A program made the position numbers and the translations under genes. Shown here piece after piece: positions 29,486 through 35,959 of a stretch of 64,000 bases of DNA. Location: the NCBI RefSeq assembly GCF_014635305.1, contig NZ_BMCS01000003.1, positions 62,001-126,000 on the forward strand, given 5' to 3'. Within the stretch, counting starts at the first letter, position 1. The number at the start of each line of letters is the position of its first letter. The notes under the pieces were generated by a model that saw only the letters and a list, made by a program, of their open reading frames with translations, was not told the origin of the DNA and ran no database searches. Source of the DNA: Williamsia phyllosphaerae. Lineage in GTDB: Bacteria; Actinomycetota; Actinomycetes; Mycobacteriales; Mycobacteriaceae.

Positions 29486-30685
29486 ATGGCGAAGCGCAGA
29501 GCCAAAGGTGAAGGCGGCATCTTTCAACGCGCCAACGGCCTCTGGGTAGGGACCGTCGAACTGGGCTACAAAGACGGCAAGCGGCAGACCAAAACGATCA
29601 CGTCGATGGACTACAAGACCCTCGTCGAGAAACACCGCACCCTGACCCGTGCGATCGAAGACGGACTCATGCCCGTCACCGACAAGACCACCCTCGATGC
29701 GTGGCTCACCCGGTGGTTGGACGAGATCATCAGCCGTGAGGTCAAGCCCGGAACGTTGAAGACCTACCGCACCGTCGTCACCAACCAGATCGTCCCGCAC
29801 CTCGGCACCAAGAAGCTGAACAAGCTGCAGCCCGCCGACATCCGCGCCATGACCGTCAACATCGTGCAGAAGGACGGCAAGTCCACCGGCACCTCACTGC
29901 AGGCATACCGGGTGCTCTCCAAGTCCCTTGTCGACGCGATGCGGGAAGGTCTGATCCGAGACAACCCGTGCGACCGAGTCAAACCGCCCCGCGTTGTCCG
30001 TGCTGACCGCGGCTCCCACGACCTCGAGCAAGTGAAGAACGCTTTCGCTCACCTATTGGAATGCAACGACCCGATGTTGTCGCGGTGGGCCATGTCCTGG
30101 ATGACGGGCGCCCGACAAGCTGAGTGCCTGGGGTTGGAGTGGGACAGGGTCAGCTTCGACACCGACACCATCGACATTTCGTGGAGCTTGCAGTGGCTTC
30201 CACTGAAGGACCGCTACCGCCGGCAACCGACCGAGCTGTACCCGAAAGAACTGTTTGCGGTTGATCCCGGCTTTGACTTCCGGCCTATCTGGCGAACGGC
30301 GTGTTTGGTGCCGCCGAAGACTGCGCGGTCAACGCGCGTCGTGCCTATGATCCCGCCGCTGCGGGCTGTCATGCTCGCCCGCTGGGAGATGGCGGGACAG
30401 CCGACAAGCGGCCTCGTGTGGACACGTGACGGCGGCAAGCCGTACCGCAAGATCGACGACAGTAATGAGTGGCACGCGATGCTGGCTCGAGCCGGAGTTC
30501 CCGACCTCACGTTGCACTCTGCCCGCCACACCGTCGCGACGCTGCTGCAGGCCGGTGGTGTTGAAGAACAGGTGCGGATGGCGCTGATGGGCCATTCGTC
30601 GGTCGCCGCCCATCGCGGGTACGCGCACGTTGACCAGGCGTTGTCGCGTCAGGCGCTCGGCACGCTCGACCAGCTCATGGGCTGA
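29486..30685 (+). CDS. int: Tyrosine integrase
   Basis: 399 residues. N-terminal AP2-like arm-binding domain (KRRAKGEGGIFQRANGLWVG), a SAM-like core-binding domain (about 65-165) and the catalytic domain. The catalytic set is Arg210 (MTGARQAE), Lys278, His344 and Arg347 (LHSARHTV), His370 (LMGHSS) and nucleophile Tyr379. It recombines attP with the tRNA-Gly attB. It starts with ATG after ACCAGGAGGCGGCA (good ribosome site) and sits 148 bases from the junction, as expected for a tRNA-integrating phage. Confidence 0.97.
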   Translation: MAKRRAKGEGGIFQRANGLWVGTVELGYKDGKRQTKTITSMDYKTLVEKHRTLTRAIEDGLMPVTDKTTLDAWLTRWLDEIISREVKPGTLKTYRTVVTNQIVPHLGTKKLNKLQPADIRAMTVNIVQKDGKSTGTSLQAYRVLSKSLVDAMREGLIRDNPCDRVKPPRVVRADRGSHDLEQVKNAFAHLLECNDPMLSRWAMSWMTGARQAECLGLEWDRVSFDTDTIDISWSLQWLPLKDRYRRQPTELYPKELFAVDPGFDFRPIWRTACLVPPKTARSTRVVPMIPPLRAVMLARWEMAGQPTSGLVWTRDGGKPYRKIDDSNEWHAMLARAGVPDLTLHSARHTVATLLQAGGVEEQVRMALMGHSSVAAHRGYAHVDQALSRQALGTLDQLMG

Positions 30686-30915
30686 CGATCTCATGGTGAA
30701 CCGCCACAAACTGGGTTATGTCCAGTCGTGGCGTGGTACATATTTGTGCATGTGAACCCCGCGCTTGAAGTCTCAAACCCCATGTTTGCTCTAACGAATG
30801 TACGATTACTGGATGAAAATGTCCGACCCTTCAGGCAACATCGAAGGAGTAACGGCGTCGTAGGGGTCGCGGATACGTTGCGCAACAACAGGTTCCAACT
30901 ATTCGGGGTATATCT

Positions 30916-31125
30916 ATGTCTATTGCACCATCGCTCGACACCACCCGCGACGAGTGGCTAGAAATGGCCGGCCACCTCATCGGCGGACTACACGCTGACG
31001 ACCTGTCCACGTCGGACCTAGCTGCCATCGTGTTCTTGCTCGACAGACTTGCCCAGCAACGCGGCCCCTGTCGATGCAGTAATCGCGTCGAACGTCGAAG
31101 CCGCAGCACTCTGCGGCTCGTCTAG
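30916..31125 (+). CDS. Small phage protein, tail overlaps the repressor gene
   Basis: 69 residues. The first forty (DEWLEMAGHLIGGLHADDLS, then DLAAIVFLLDRLAQQRG) look like a real helical protein; the rest lies antisense to the repressor 3' end and is arginine-rich. GGGGTATATCT precedes the ATG. The 230 bases between int and this gene are AT-richer than the surroundings and hold no convincing gene. Function unknown. Confidence 0.5.
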   Translation: MSIAPSLDTTRDEWLEMAGHLIGGLHADDLSTSDLAAIVFLLDRLAQQRGPCRCSNRVERRSRSTLRLV

Positions 31126-31575
31126 GTTCTTCTCACCTTCACTCGCTTCGCCCGATGCTGCCGGTTCCGCTTCAGCTTCCACTGCATTGCTCTGCTCCGT
31201 AATGGATCGCACGAGGGTCACTATCGCGTCTCGCTGCACCTCGTTCAGCCGGTCCGATGTGGACGGCAACCGTGCGGCGAGGTCGGACTGCGCCCCTCGT
31301 TGGACGTTGAGCCCCAGTGACCGCGCCGCGGCGAGCACGACCTCTGCAACGTCGGCGTCAAGCGCCTTAGACATTGCCTCGAGCGTGGCTGGTTCTGGGA
31401 ACTCTTTGATGCGCACACCCGTCCCGAGTTGCTGCCAGCGTTGCCGCGTGATGACTGCGCCGGCGCGGGTTTCTAGGTCCGCGTAGGAGAAGCCACGCAA
31501 GCGTTTCCGCTCGGCTATCAACTCGCTCAGGGTGGGCACTCCTGAAGCGTGGCTGTTTGTCGTCCTGGTCCGCAA
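31018..31575 (-). CDS. Immunity repressor-like HTH protein
   Basis: 185 residues. The N-terminal part (TLSELIAERKRLRGFSYADL, GAVITRQRWQQLGTG, EPATLEAMSKALDADVAEVV) has the helix-turn-helix layout of Cro/CI-type proteins. The C-terminal half is acidic and Ala/Glu-rich with no peptidase motif, so it is not a LexA-like self-cleaving repressor. It is the only early gene on the minus strand and diverges from a cro-like gene across a repeated operator. That is the standard immunity switch, so I infer it maintains lysogeny. Confidence 0.8.
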   Translation of the reverse strand: MRTRTTNSHASGVPTLSELIAERKRLRGFSYADLETRAGAVITRQRWQQLGTGVRIKEFPEPATLEAMSKALDADVAEVVLAAARSLGLNVQRGAQSDLAARLPSTSDRLNEVQRDAIVTLVRSITEQSNAVEAEAEPAASGEASEGEKNLDEPQSAAASTFDAITASTGAALLGKSVEQEHDGS

Positions 31576-31592
31576 CGCGTCCCCATCTCATG

Positions 31593-31764
31593 GTGCCTAG
31601 CCCTAAAGCGACCAGGCTGGGCAAATGCCCGCCTACTACTTGGTGCCCGCCATTGTGCAACAAACCTGCAGGCTGCGGAAACACACGCATGTAACTTGCT
31701 TGACAGCCGCCTAGTGCTAGGCACATACTTGCCAAGTAATGCTTGACAGATAGGCACCTAGCAC
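31593..31764. promoter_or_regulatory. Immunity operators and divergent promoters
   Basis: Three related sites: GTGCCTAGCCC at 31593-31603, the palindrome GTGCTAGGCAC at 31714-31724, and TAGGCACCTAGCAC at 31751-31764. The last two are each linked to a TGCTTGACAG block. TTGACA at 31700-31705 with CATACT 18 bases later makes a rightward promoter with an operator in its spacer; a second TTGACA at 31743-31748 could feed a downstream start. On the minus strand TTGCAC and TAGTAG, 16 bases apart near 31635-31660, could drive the repressor. Confidence 0.6.
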
Positions 31765-31783
31765 GCAGGATGGAGTCAGCCGA

Positions 31784-32083
31784 ATGGCAACCAGGTACAA
31801 GCGCCGACCGAAGGGGACGTGGATGAAGCTCCGCAGCCCGCAGCTACTGCGAGCGTTCGTCGGGCCTGAGTCCGACAAGAAGATGAGTGGGCGTCAGCTA
31901 GCTCGGTTCGTGGACGTACACCCCAGTTTCATCAATCACTTGACCGCGGGGCGGTCGTCAAGCTGCACGCCCAAAGTTGCTGACCGCATCGCGAGCGCGC
32001 TGGGTGTGCCGACCGATGTTCTTTTTGAGGAGCGACTGACAAGTAGTGAGCGCCAGTCCGCCCAGCCCAAGACTGCTGCCTGA
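31784..32083 (+). CDS. Cro-like HTH DNA-binding protein
   Basis: 99 residues. An XRE-type helix-turn-helix is visible: KKMSGRQLARFVDVHPSFIN, HLTAGRSSSCTPKVADRIAS, ALGVPTDVLFEE. The first 25 residues are basic. It is the first rightward gene after the operators and is preceded by GGAG eight bases before its ATG. By position it should act as the lytic-side antirepressor or Cro, binding the same operators as the divergent repressor. Confidence 0.85.
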   Translation: MATRYKRRPKGTWMKLRSPQLLRAFVGPESDKKMSGRQLARFVDVHPSFINHLTAGRSSSCTPKVADRIASALGVPTDVLFEERLTSSERQSAQPKTAA

Positions 32084-32094
32084 ACAAAAGAAGA

Positions 32095-32120
32095 ACCCCG
32101 CCGCGGCCAGGCGACGGGGT
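32095..32120 (+). terminator. Hairpin after the cro-like gene
   Basis: ACCCCGCCGC pairs with GCGACGGGGT (one mismatch) around a GGCCAG loop. There is no T-run; it could be a partial terminator or protect the mRNA end. AAGGAG of the next gene follows closely. Confidence 0.45.
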
Positions 32121-32147
32121 CCGAGAAGGAACTAGTAAGGAGTCCCT

Positions 32148-32660
32148 TTGAACACCAATCGTACGACACACGCTGAGCTGAGAGCAGCGGTGCGTGAGTT
32201 CGCGGCCAACAGCAATCTGTCGGATCCTGCCGAGATTGCGGACGCCATGTTGTTGGGCGTCACAGCCGCTACTCGCAAGGCGTGGCTCGCGGAAGCGTTG
32301 CCGGTCGTCGTCTCGCACGTTCTGTCGTCGCAGCGGAACACGGTTCTCAACCAGGCGTTCCGGTCGCCGCGTCGGATGCCATCCAAGTCTGCGAAGGTTG
32401 CCGGCGTCCGCGATTGGTGGTCGCAACTGATGGACCAGCGCATCGCCATCGGCGCTGAGTGGAAGCCGCTTGGTGATTGCACTGCCGACAACTTGGTGCA
32501 GATCGTGGCGTTGCGGCGTGAGCGAGCCGCTCAGGTCAACTCCCAGGCCGACAAGTACGACACGCTACTCGGCTTGCTGTCGACGTACCGCGTGGCGACT
32601 GTCCGCGAACTTCCCGCCGATGCCGTGCAGTCCGCTGGCATTGAGGGGTTGGCGGCATGA
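32148..32660 (+). CDS. Phage protein of unknown function upstream of the array gene
   Basis: 170 residues, TTG start with AAGGAG seven bases upstream. Mostly helical: HAELRAAVREFAANSNLSDP, then a basic middle (FRSPRRMPSKSAKVAGVRDW) and a C-terminal coil (VALRRERAAQVNSQADKYDT). I recognise no domain. Its stop overlaps the ATG of the next gene (ATGA), so its translation is coupled to the hairpin-array gene and the two may form one functional unit. Confidence 0.75.
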   Translation: MNTNRTTHAELRAAVREFAANSNLSDPAEIADAMLLGVTAATRKAWLAEALPVVVSHVLSSQRNTVLNQAFRSPRRMPSKSAKVAGVRDWWSQLMDQRIAIGAEWKPLGDCTADNLVQIVALRRERAAQVNSQADKYDTLLGLLSTYRVATVRELPADAVQSAGIEGLAA

Positions 32661-34018
32661 CCACCACAGAACTTCCCGGGGCCAAAGCAGATTCGGACGC
32701 CCATAGTGGGTGTGCCCCGGGATCAAACTTGCCCGCGACCATTGAAGTGGCGCACACCGTAAGAGCATCGTCGCGGGCACCCAAACTTCCAGACACGGCC
32801 ATGGACGTTGCGCTGAACCAAGCCATTGGCGCCGTGTCTGGATCCAACTTCACCGACAGCCAAGAATGTGGCGCACCCCGAAGTATCAGCGCTGTCGGTG
32901 ATTCAACCTCCCCACCCACCAAACAGTCCGCGCACAACCAAGTGGCCCCTGCGGGTGGGGACTCAAACTCCGCTGACGACCAATGTTCCGACGGCTTCCA
33001 AAGAAGCTGCGTCGACAGCGGCCCAACTTCCGATGCAGCCACGCCACGGGCGAGCGACCAATGTACCACCGCTGCATCGGATTCAACTTCCACCGGGGGC
33101 CAAGCCAGCGCCGCTGCGCAAGTCCTTTGTGCCCCCGGTGGGTTCCTTCGCGACCCCGTGATCGGTGTCCTGGCCGACGTACTGGACGACCTCGAGAAGG
33201 TGAGGATCGCCAACGCCAACCGCGTTCGCGTTCTCACCAAGACCGAGGCCGACGACGACGGTGAGATGCGCGGGTTCGGTCTCACCGCCGATCACCCCGA
33301 GGTCAAGAAACTCATCATGACGGTCGAGGCAATGGGCGCGGCCGAGCACGACGCGATCCTCAACCTGCAACGCGCACTCCGCAAGCACCCGTTCAACGCA
33401 TTCCAGAAGCGATATCGCGGGCTAGGGGAGAAGCAGTTCGCCCGCCTCATCGCCACCATCGGCGACCCGTACTGGAACGACCTCCACGAACGACCGCGAA
33501 CCGTGTCCGAACTATGGGCATACACCGGATTCCACGTCGTCAAATCTTCCGGCAGCCATTACGCACTCGGTGCCCACAAAAGCAACGCTGCCGGATCCAC
33601 GTCCACCCCAGCGGCCACGGATCCTGTGAATCGCCAAAGGAGTTCCGCCGCTGGGGTGGCACCCAAACGTCAACGAGGCCAGCAATCCAACTGGTCCGAA
33701 GACGCACGCAAACGCGCCTGGGTGATCGCCGCATCGCTCATCAAGGGCGGGCGCATGGTCGACGACAAACGCGGTCCACAGGATCCGATCGCCGACCACT
33801 ACCGCGTGGTCTACGACGAGGCCAAGCGGAAGTATGCAGGCTCGCTACATCCCGCCGTATGCGTTCGCTGCGGCCCCGCCGGCAAACCCGCCCAGGTCGG
33901 ATCACCCAGGTCTGACGCGCACGTGCACGCGATGGCGCTGCGCCTGGTCTCCAAAACCCTCCTCAAGGATTTGTGGCTCGAAGCCCGCGACCTCTACGCA
34001 CAGAACGGATGGCAATGA
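32657..34018 (+). CDS. IS110 C-terminal/Nop-like domain protein with a guide-like hairpin array in its 5' third
   Basis: 453 codons. Residues about 5-165 are translated from eight tandem hairpins and have low-complexity Ser/Thr/Ala sequence with no fold. From GFLRDPVIGVLADVLDDLEK a folded protein begins: a long coil (to about 240), then YRGLGEKQFARLIATIGDPY and TVSELWAYTGFHVV, a variable insert made of two more hairpin units (about 297-335), then GVAPKRQRGQQSNWSEDARK, RAWVIAASLIKGG and HVHAMALRLVSKTLLKDLWL. This is the layout of the Transposase_20 part of IS110 transposases, related to Nop domains of RNA-guided complexes. No RuvC or HNH nuclease motif is seen. Translation may begin at the ATGA-coupled ATG 32657 or, for a core protein, at GTG 33158. 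I infer an RNA-guided DNA-binding (Tas-like) protein; the function is unproven. Confidence 0.7.
   Translation: MTTTELPGAKADSDAHSGCAPGSNLPATIEVAHTVRASSRAPKLPDTAMDVALNQAIGAVSGSNFTDSQECGAPRSISAVGDSTSPPTKQSAHNQVAPAGGDSNSADDQCSDGFQRSCVDSGPTSDAATPRASDQCTTAASDSTSTGGQASAAAQVLCAPGGFLRDPVIGVLADVLDDLEKVRIANANRVRVLTKTEADDDGEMRGFGLTADHPEVKKLIMTVEAMGAAEHDAILNLQRALRKHPFNAFQKRYRGLGEKQFARLIATIGDPYWNDLHERPRTVSELWAYTGFHVVKSSGSHYALGAHKSNAAGSTSTPAATDPVNRQRSSAAGVAPKRQRGQQSNWSEDARKRAWVIAASLIKGGRMVDDKRGPQDPIADHYRVVYDEAKRKYAGSLHPAVCVRCGPAGKPAQVGSPRSDAHVHAMALRLVSKTLLKDLWLEARDLYAQNGWQ
32668..33145 (+). repeat. Array of eight tandem hairpin units (candidate paired-spacer guide array)
   Basis: Each unit is: spacer with CAACTT or CAAACTT; variable arm; loop of 30-31 nt beginning CA and often containing GCGCAC and CCAAGT; complementary arm. 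Arms (left/right): 32674-32682/32714-32722, 32731-32739/32770-32778, 32789-32799/32831-32841, 32851-32860/32891-32900, 32910-32917/32953-32960, 32970-32980/33011-33021, 33030-33039/33071-33080 and 33090-33100/33131-33141. Arms are 8-11 bp, nearly all perfect, and differ completely between units. The repeat period is 58-62 nt and not a multiple of three. Conserved repeats with paired variable segments are what a guide-RNA array with two complementary spacers per unit would look like. Confidence 0.85.
33548..33659 (+). repeat. Two further hairpin units inside the protein core
   Basis: Unit nine: TCCGGCAGC (33548-33556) pairs with GCTGCCGGA (33587-33595), loop 30 nt starting CATT. Unit ten: CCACCCCAGCGGC (33603-33615) pairs with GCCGCTGGGGTGG (33647-33659), 13 bp, loop 31 nt with CCAAAG. 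The preceding spacer TCAAATCTT and the following ACCCAAACGTC resemble the array spacer. They translate to a variable loop between two conserved protein blocks, so the protein appears to tolerate them as an insertion. Confidence 0.82.
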
Positions 34019-34227
34019 CTGAGCCGATCAGCTTGACTCTGAAAGACGCTGCAGCCCTTGTGGGTGCAACGCCTAGGCATTTGCTGGACGAGTTCAGATC
34101 GTCGCGGATCCTGTTGAAGAACAAGAACCGTTCGGGTACGAAGCCGGCGTATGTCGTGGAGTACGCGGAGTTGAAGCGTTGGGTGGCTGATTTGCCTGAC
34201 GCTGTGCCGAATCAGCGTGCGTCGTGA
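34015..34227 (+). CDS. Excisionase-like winged-helix DNA-binding protein
   Basis: 70 residues. SLTLKDAAALVGATPRHLLD, then EFRSSRILLKNKNRSGTKPA and VVEYAELKRWVADL have the MerR-like winged helix of phage excisionases (recombination directionality factors). It would direct the integrase to excise the prophage; a general early DNA-binding role is also possible. ATGA overlap with the upstream gene. Confidence 0.65.
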   Translation: MTEPISLTLKDAAALVGATPRHLLDEFRSSRILLKNKNRSGTKPAYVVEYAELKRWVADLPDAVPNQRAS

Positions 34228-34340
34228 TGCGCCCCCGTTTGAAGCATGTCGCAGCGGTCGTGTGGGTGTTTGTGTTTGTGGTGTTGGGTTCGTCGTTGGT
34301 GGTGGCGTCGTTCATCCCGGGCACGGAGACGATCGCATGA
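34227..34340 (+). CDS. Single-span membrane miniprotein
   Basis: 37 residues, MRPRLKHVAAVVW followed by a Val/Phe-rich helix (VFVFVVLGSSLVVASFI) and a short polar tail. Basic N-terminus suggests it stays inside. Start overlaps the previous stop by one base; its own stop overlaps the next ATG. Unknown function. Confidence 0.65.
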   Translation: MRPRLKHVAAVVWVFVFVVLGSSLVVASFIPGTETIA

Positions 34341-34504
34341 GCGGGGCAGAGACGCCTGAGGAACTGTTCGCAGAACTCAGACGCCTGGGGGTAGTGGCGC
34401 AGAAGTTGGAACTATACGACGCCGCGCTTCACATCTCACGTGCTGCGTGTAGCCGCGAGCAGGGTCCACGTCGGATCCCCAACCTGATTCGAAGCGCCTC
34501 ATGA
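34337..34504 (+). CDS. Small phage protein, unknown
   Basis: 55 residues, helical and charged (TPEELFAELRRLGVVAQKLE, YDAALHISRAACSRE). ATGA overlaps on both sides show translation coupling inside an early operon. No domain recognised. Confidence 0.65.
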   Translation: MSGAETPEELFAELRRLGVVAQKLELYDAALHISRAACSREQGPRRIPNLIRSAS

Positions 34505-34680
34505 CTCGTCGTCGTCCTTTGCGTCGCCCGTTCAACGTGGACTTGTTGCCGCATACGGGCGCAACCCACGCAGCGAACATTCCGTGCACCCGGTGTTGGC
34601 GACAGTCCCCGAACTTGATGGTGCACATCAATTTTGGTGTGTGCGTGAACTGTGCACCCCACCTGTCTATGTCTTCCTGA
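34501..34680 (+). CDS. Small cysteine-rich protein (zinc ribbon-like)
   Basis: 59 residues with PCTRCWRQSP and VCVNCAP, two CxxC knuckles spaced for one zinc ion. The N-terminus is very basic (MTRRRPLRRPF). Likely binds nucleic acid or a protein partner; exact role unknown. Starts in the ATGA of the previous gene. Confidence 0.65.
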   Translation: MTRRRPLRRPFNVDLLPHTGATHAANIPCTRCWRQSPNLMVHINFGVCVNCAPHLSMSS

Positions 34681-34693
34681 TTGGAGTCTTTTG

Positions 34694-34807
34694 ATGCTTC
34701 ATTTGTTGCAGAACGTGATCGTGTTGGGGCTGGCCTTGTTGGTCGGTCTGTCGTTGCTCATCTTCGGTCGCGGCTTGTTCCTCGACCTGTCCGATGGGGA
34801 GCAGTGA
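34694..34807 (+). CDS. Single-span membrane miniprotein
   Basis: 37 residues, almost entirely one hydrophobic helix (NVIVLGLALLVGLSLLIFG) ending in acidic LFLDLSDGEQ. TTGGAGTC lies eight bases before the ATG. Unknown function; it pairs with the next gene, also a membrane miniprotein. Confidence 0.6.
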   Translation: MLHLLQNVIVLGLALLVGLSLLIFGRGLFLDLSDGEQ

Positions 34808-34944
34808 TGAGCTTTTTCCCTGCTCCTTCCGTGCGTGATTCGCGTGGTGACGGCGACATTTTCGTGGCGCTGTGGGTCGCGATCCCCGCGTCCATCGCAG
34901 TCGAGGTGCTCACTGTACTCGCTGCCTGGTGGTGGATCGCATGA
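34807..34944 (+). CDS. Small membrane protein
   Basis: 45 residues: polar N-terminus (MSFFPAPSVRDSRGDGD) and one C-terminal helix (LWVAIPASIAVEVLTVLAAW). The start shares a base with the previous stop and the end overlaps the next ATG. Unknown function. Confidence 0.6.
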   Translation: MSFFPAPSVRDSRGDGDIFVALWVAIPASIAVEVLTVLAAWWWIA

Positions 34945-35132
34945 GCGACAAAGCGTTCGCCAAGTACCGCCTCATCGCAGTCGTCCGGTCCTACGAGTTC
35001 ATCTGTGAATTCGCCACTGGCAAGGCCGCGTTCGAAGCGCTGGACTTGCTTGACAACGAGCCAGGCTTCGGACACCGGATCGTCGCCCTACAGGGTTTCG
35101 ATCACGAGGTGGGGCAGTGGGTGACGGCATGA
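34941..35132 (+). CDS. Small phage protein, unknown
   Basis: 63 residues, mixed alpha/beta (FAKYRLIAVVRSYEFICEFA, AFEALDLLDNEPGFGHRIVA). ATGA overlaps on both sides. No family recognised. Confidence 0.65.
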   Translation: MSDKAFAKYRLIAVVRSYEFICEFATGKAAFEALDLLDNEPGFGHRIVALQGFDHEVGQWVTA

Positions 35133-35347
35133 GTGAAACCGAAAGCAGCACCCAGATCGAGGACATCGCGGCGCGGCTTTACCTTTCCGACCCTGACCAA
35201 GGCATGGGACACGGAGCTTGGGCTAAGCCGGGAATGCTATCCGACGCGATCAAAGAGCACTACCGAACAATGGCTGCAAGATTCCTGCAGCCATGCCCCA
35301 AGTGCGGGCCGCTCCAAATCAACGTGCTTGCTGGTGATCAGTCGTGA
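35129..35347 (+). CDS. Small phage protein with a CxxC pair
   Basis: 72 residues, acidic helical N-terminus (TQIEDIAARLYLSDPDQ) and a C-terminal PCPKCG knuckle. Coupled by ATGA to both neighbours. Unknown function. Confidence 0.65.
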   Translation: MSETESSTQIEDIAARLYLSDPDQGMGHGAWAKPGMLSDAIKEHYRTMAARFLQPCPKCGPLQINVLAGDQS

Positions 35348-35604
35348 GCGCCCCGGATCGCACGGTCGCATCCCTCGATGACTACCGCACCGACGCCGGC
35401 TCCCTACTACGGCGACTGATGGCCGAGTCACGACGACTGAACCTGATGGTCGAGGTGACGTATGCGCCTGTCTCAGATCGTGTTTGCGTCACCGTCTATG
35501 CCGCGTCGATTGATCTGAATACCGAACCCGCGACGGTCTACGTAGACCACCCCGCCGTTGAGGCCGCGATGACCGCAGCCCTCGAAGAAATGGAAATGCT
35601 ATGA
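35344..35604 (+). CDS. Small phage protein, unknown
   Basis: 86 residues, GTG start inside GTGA overlap with the previous stop. VASLDDYRTDAGSLLRRLMA, then a beta-rich middle and an acidic C-terminal helix (VEAAMTAALEEMEML). No recognised motif. Confidence 0.65.
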   Translation: MSAPDRTVASLDDYRTDAGSLLRRLMAESRRLNLMVEVTYAPVSDRVCVTVYAASIDLNTEPATVYVDHPAVEAAMTAALEEMEML

Positions 35605-35813
35605 GCGCGGCGTTCATGCAGACCCTCTGCAACTGGCAGCACTTCGTTGAACACGCAGACGACGCCGGCCTCACCTGGTCGCTACTCCACAACAGCGGCT
35701 TCTACGAGTTGCGGCTGTTCGACAACACGCACGCCCTCCCATTCGACATGCTCACCGGCACCTACACCGAAGTCGCTGAACAAGCACTGCACGCACTGGC
35801 GGTGGGCAGATGA
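35601..35813 (+). CDS. Small phage protein, unknown
   Basis: 70 residues (SAAFMQTLCNWQHFVEHADD, then YELRLFDNTHALPF). Compact alpha/beta composition, overlapping neighbours by four bases on both sides. No recognised family. Confidence 0.65.
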   Translation: MSAAFMQTLCNWQHFVEHADDAGLTWSLLHNSGFYELRLFDNTHALPFDMLTGTYTEVAEQALHALAVGR

Positions 35814-35959
35814 CTCGTTGCGCGTGCGGCATGAAACCACCCACCCAACCCACCACTTACGTCGCGAAACGCAGCTACAACAGCGTCCTCCGATGGGAAC
35901 TCGCATACGCCCTATTCCGCGAGCAGCACACCCACTGCGCACAGGCGGTCGCAGCATGA
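35810..35959 (+). CDS. Small phage protein, unknown
   Basis: 49 residues with MTRCACGMKPPTQPTTYVAK at the start and one C-terminal helix. The CxC near the start is the only notable feature. Stop overlaps the WhiB start (ATGA). Confidence 0.6.
   Translation: MTRCACGMKPPTQPTTYVAKRSYNSVLRWELAYALFREQHTHCAQAVAA

Noticed and set aside
30728-30961. A 77-codon frame after the integrase gene
   Set aside because: No ribosome site and unlikely composition; the better candidate starts at 30916 in another frame.
31018-31575. attP inside the repressor gene (integration-dependent immunity)
   Set aside because: The att core is upstream of int at the tRNA fragment, and the repressor is complete with its own stop.
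32731-32739. Matches of array arms (for example GCCCGCGAC) elsewhere in the window as possible targets
   Set aside because: Nine-base GC-rich words are expected by chance in 64 kb; the few matches seen by eye carry no weight.
32668-33145. Reading the hairpin array as a CRISPR array
   Set aside because: Repeats are short and the variable parts are paired within each unit; there are no 24-40 base direct repeats with independent spacers and no cas genes.
32536-33285. A 249-codon minus-strand frame over the hairpin array
   Set aside because: The palindromic, GC-rich array opens several frames on both strands; this one has no start signal and would run against the early operon.
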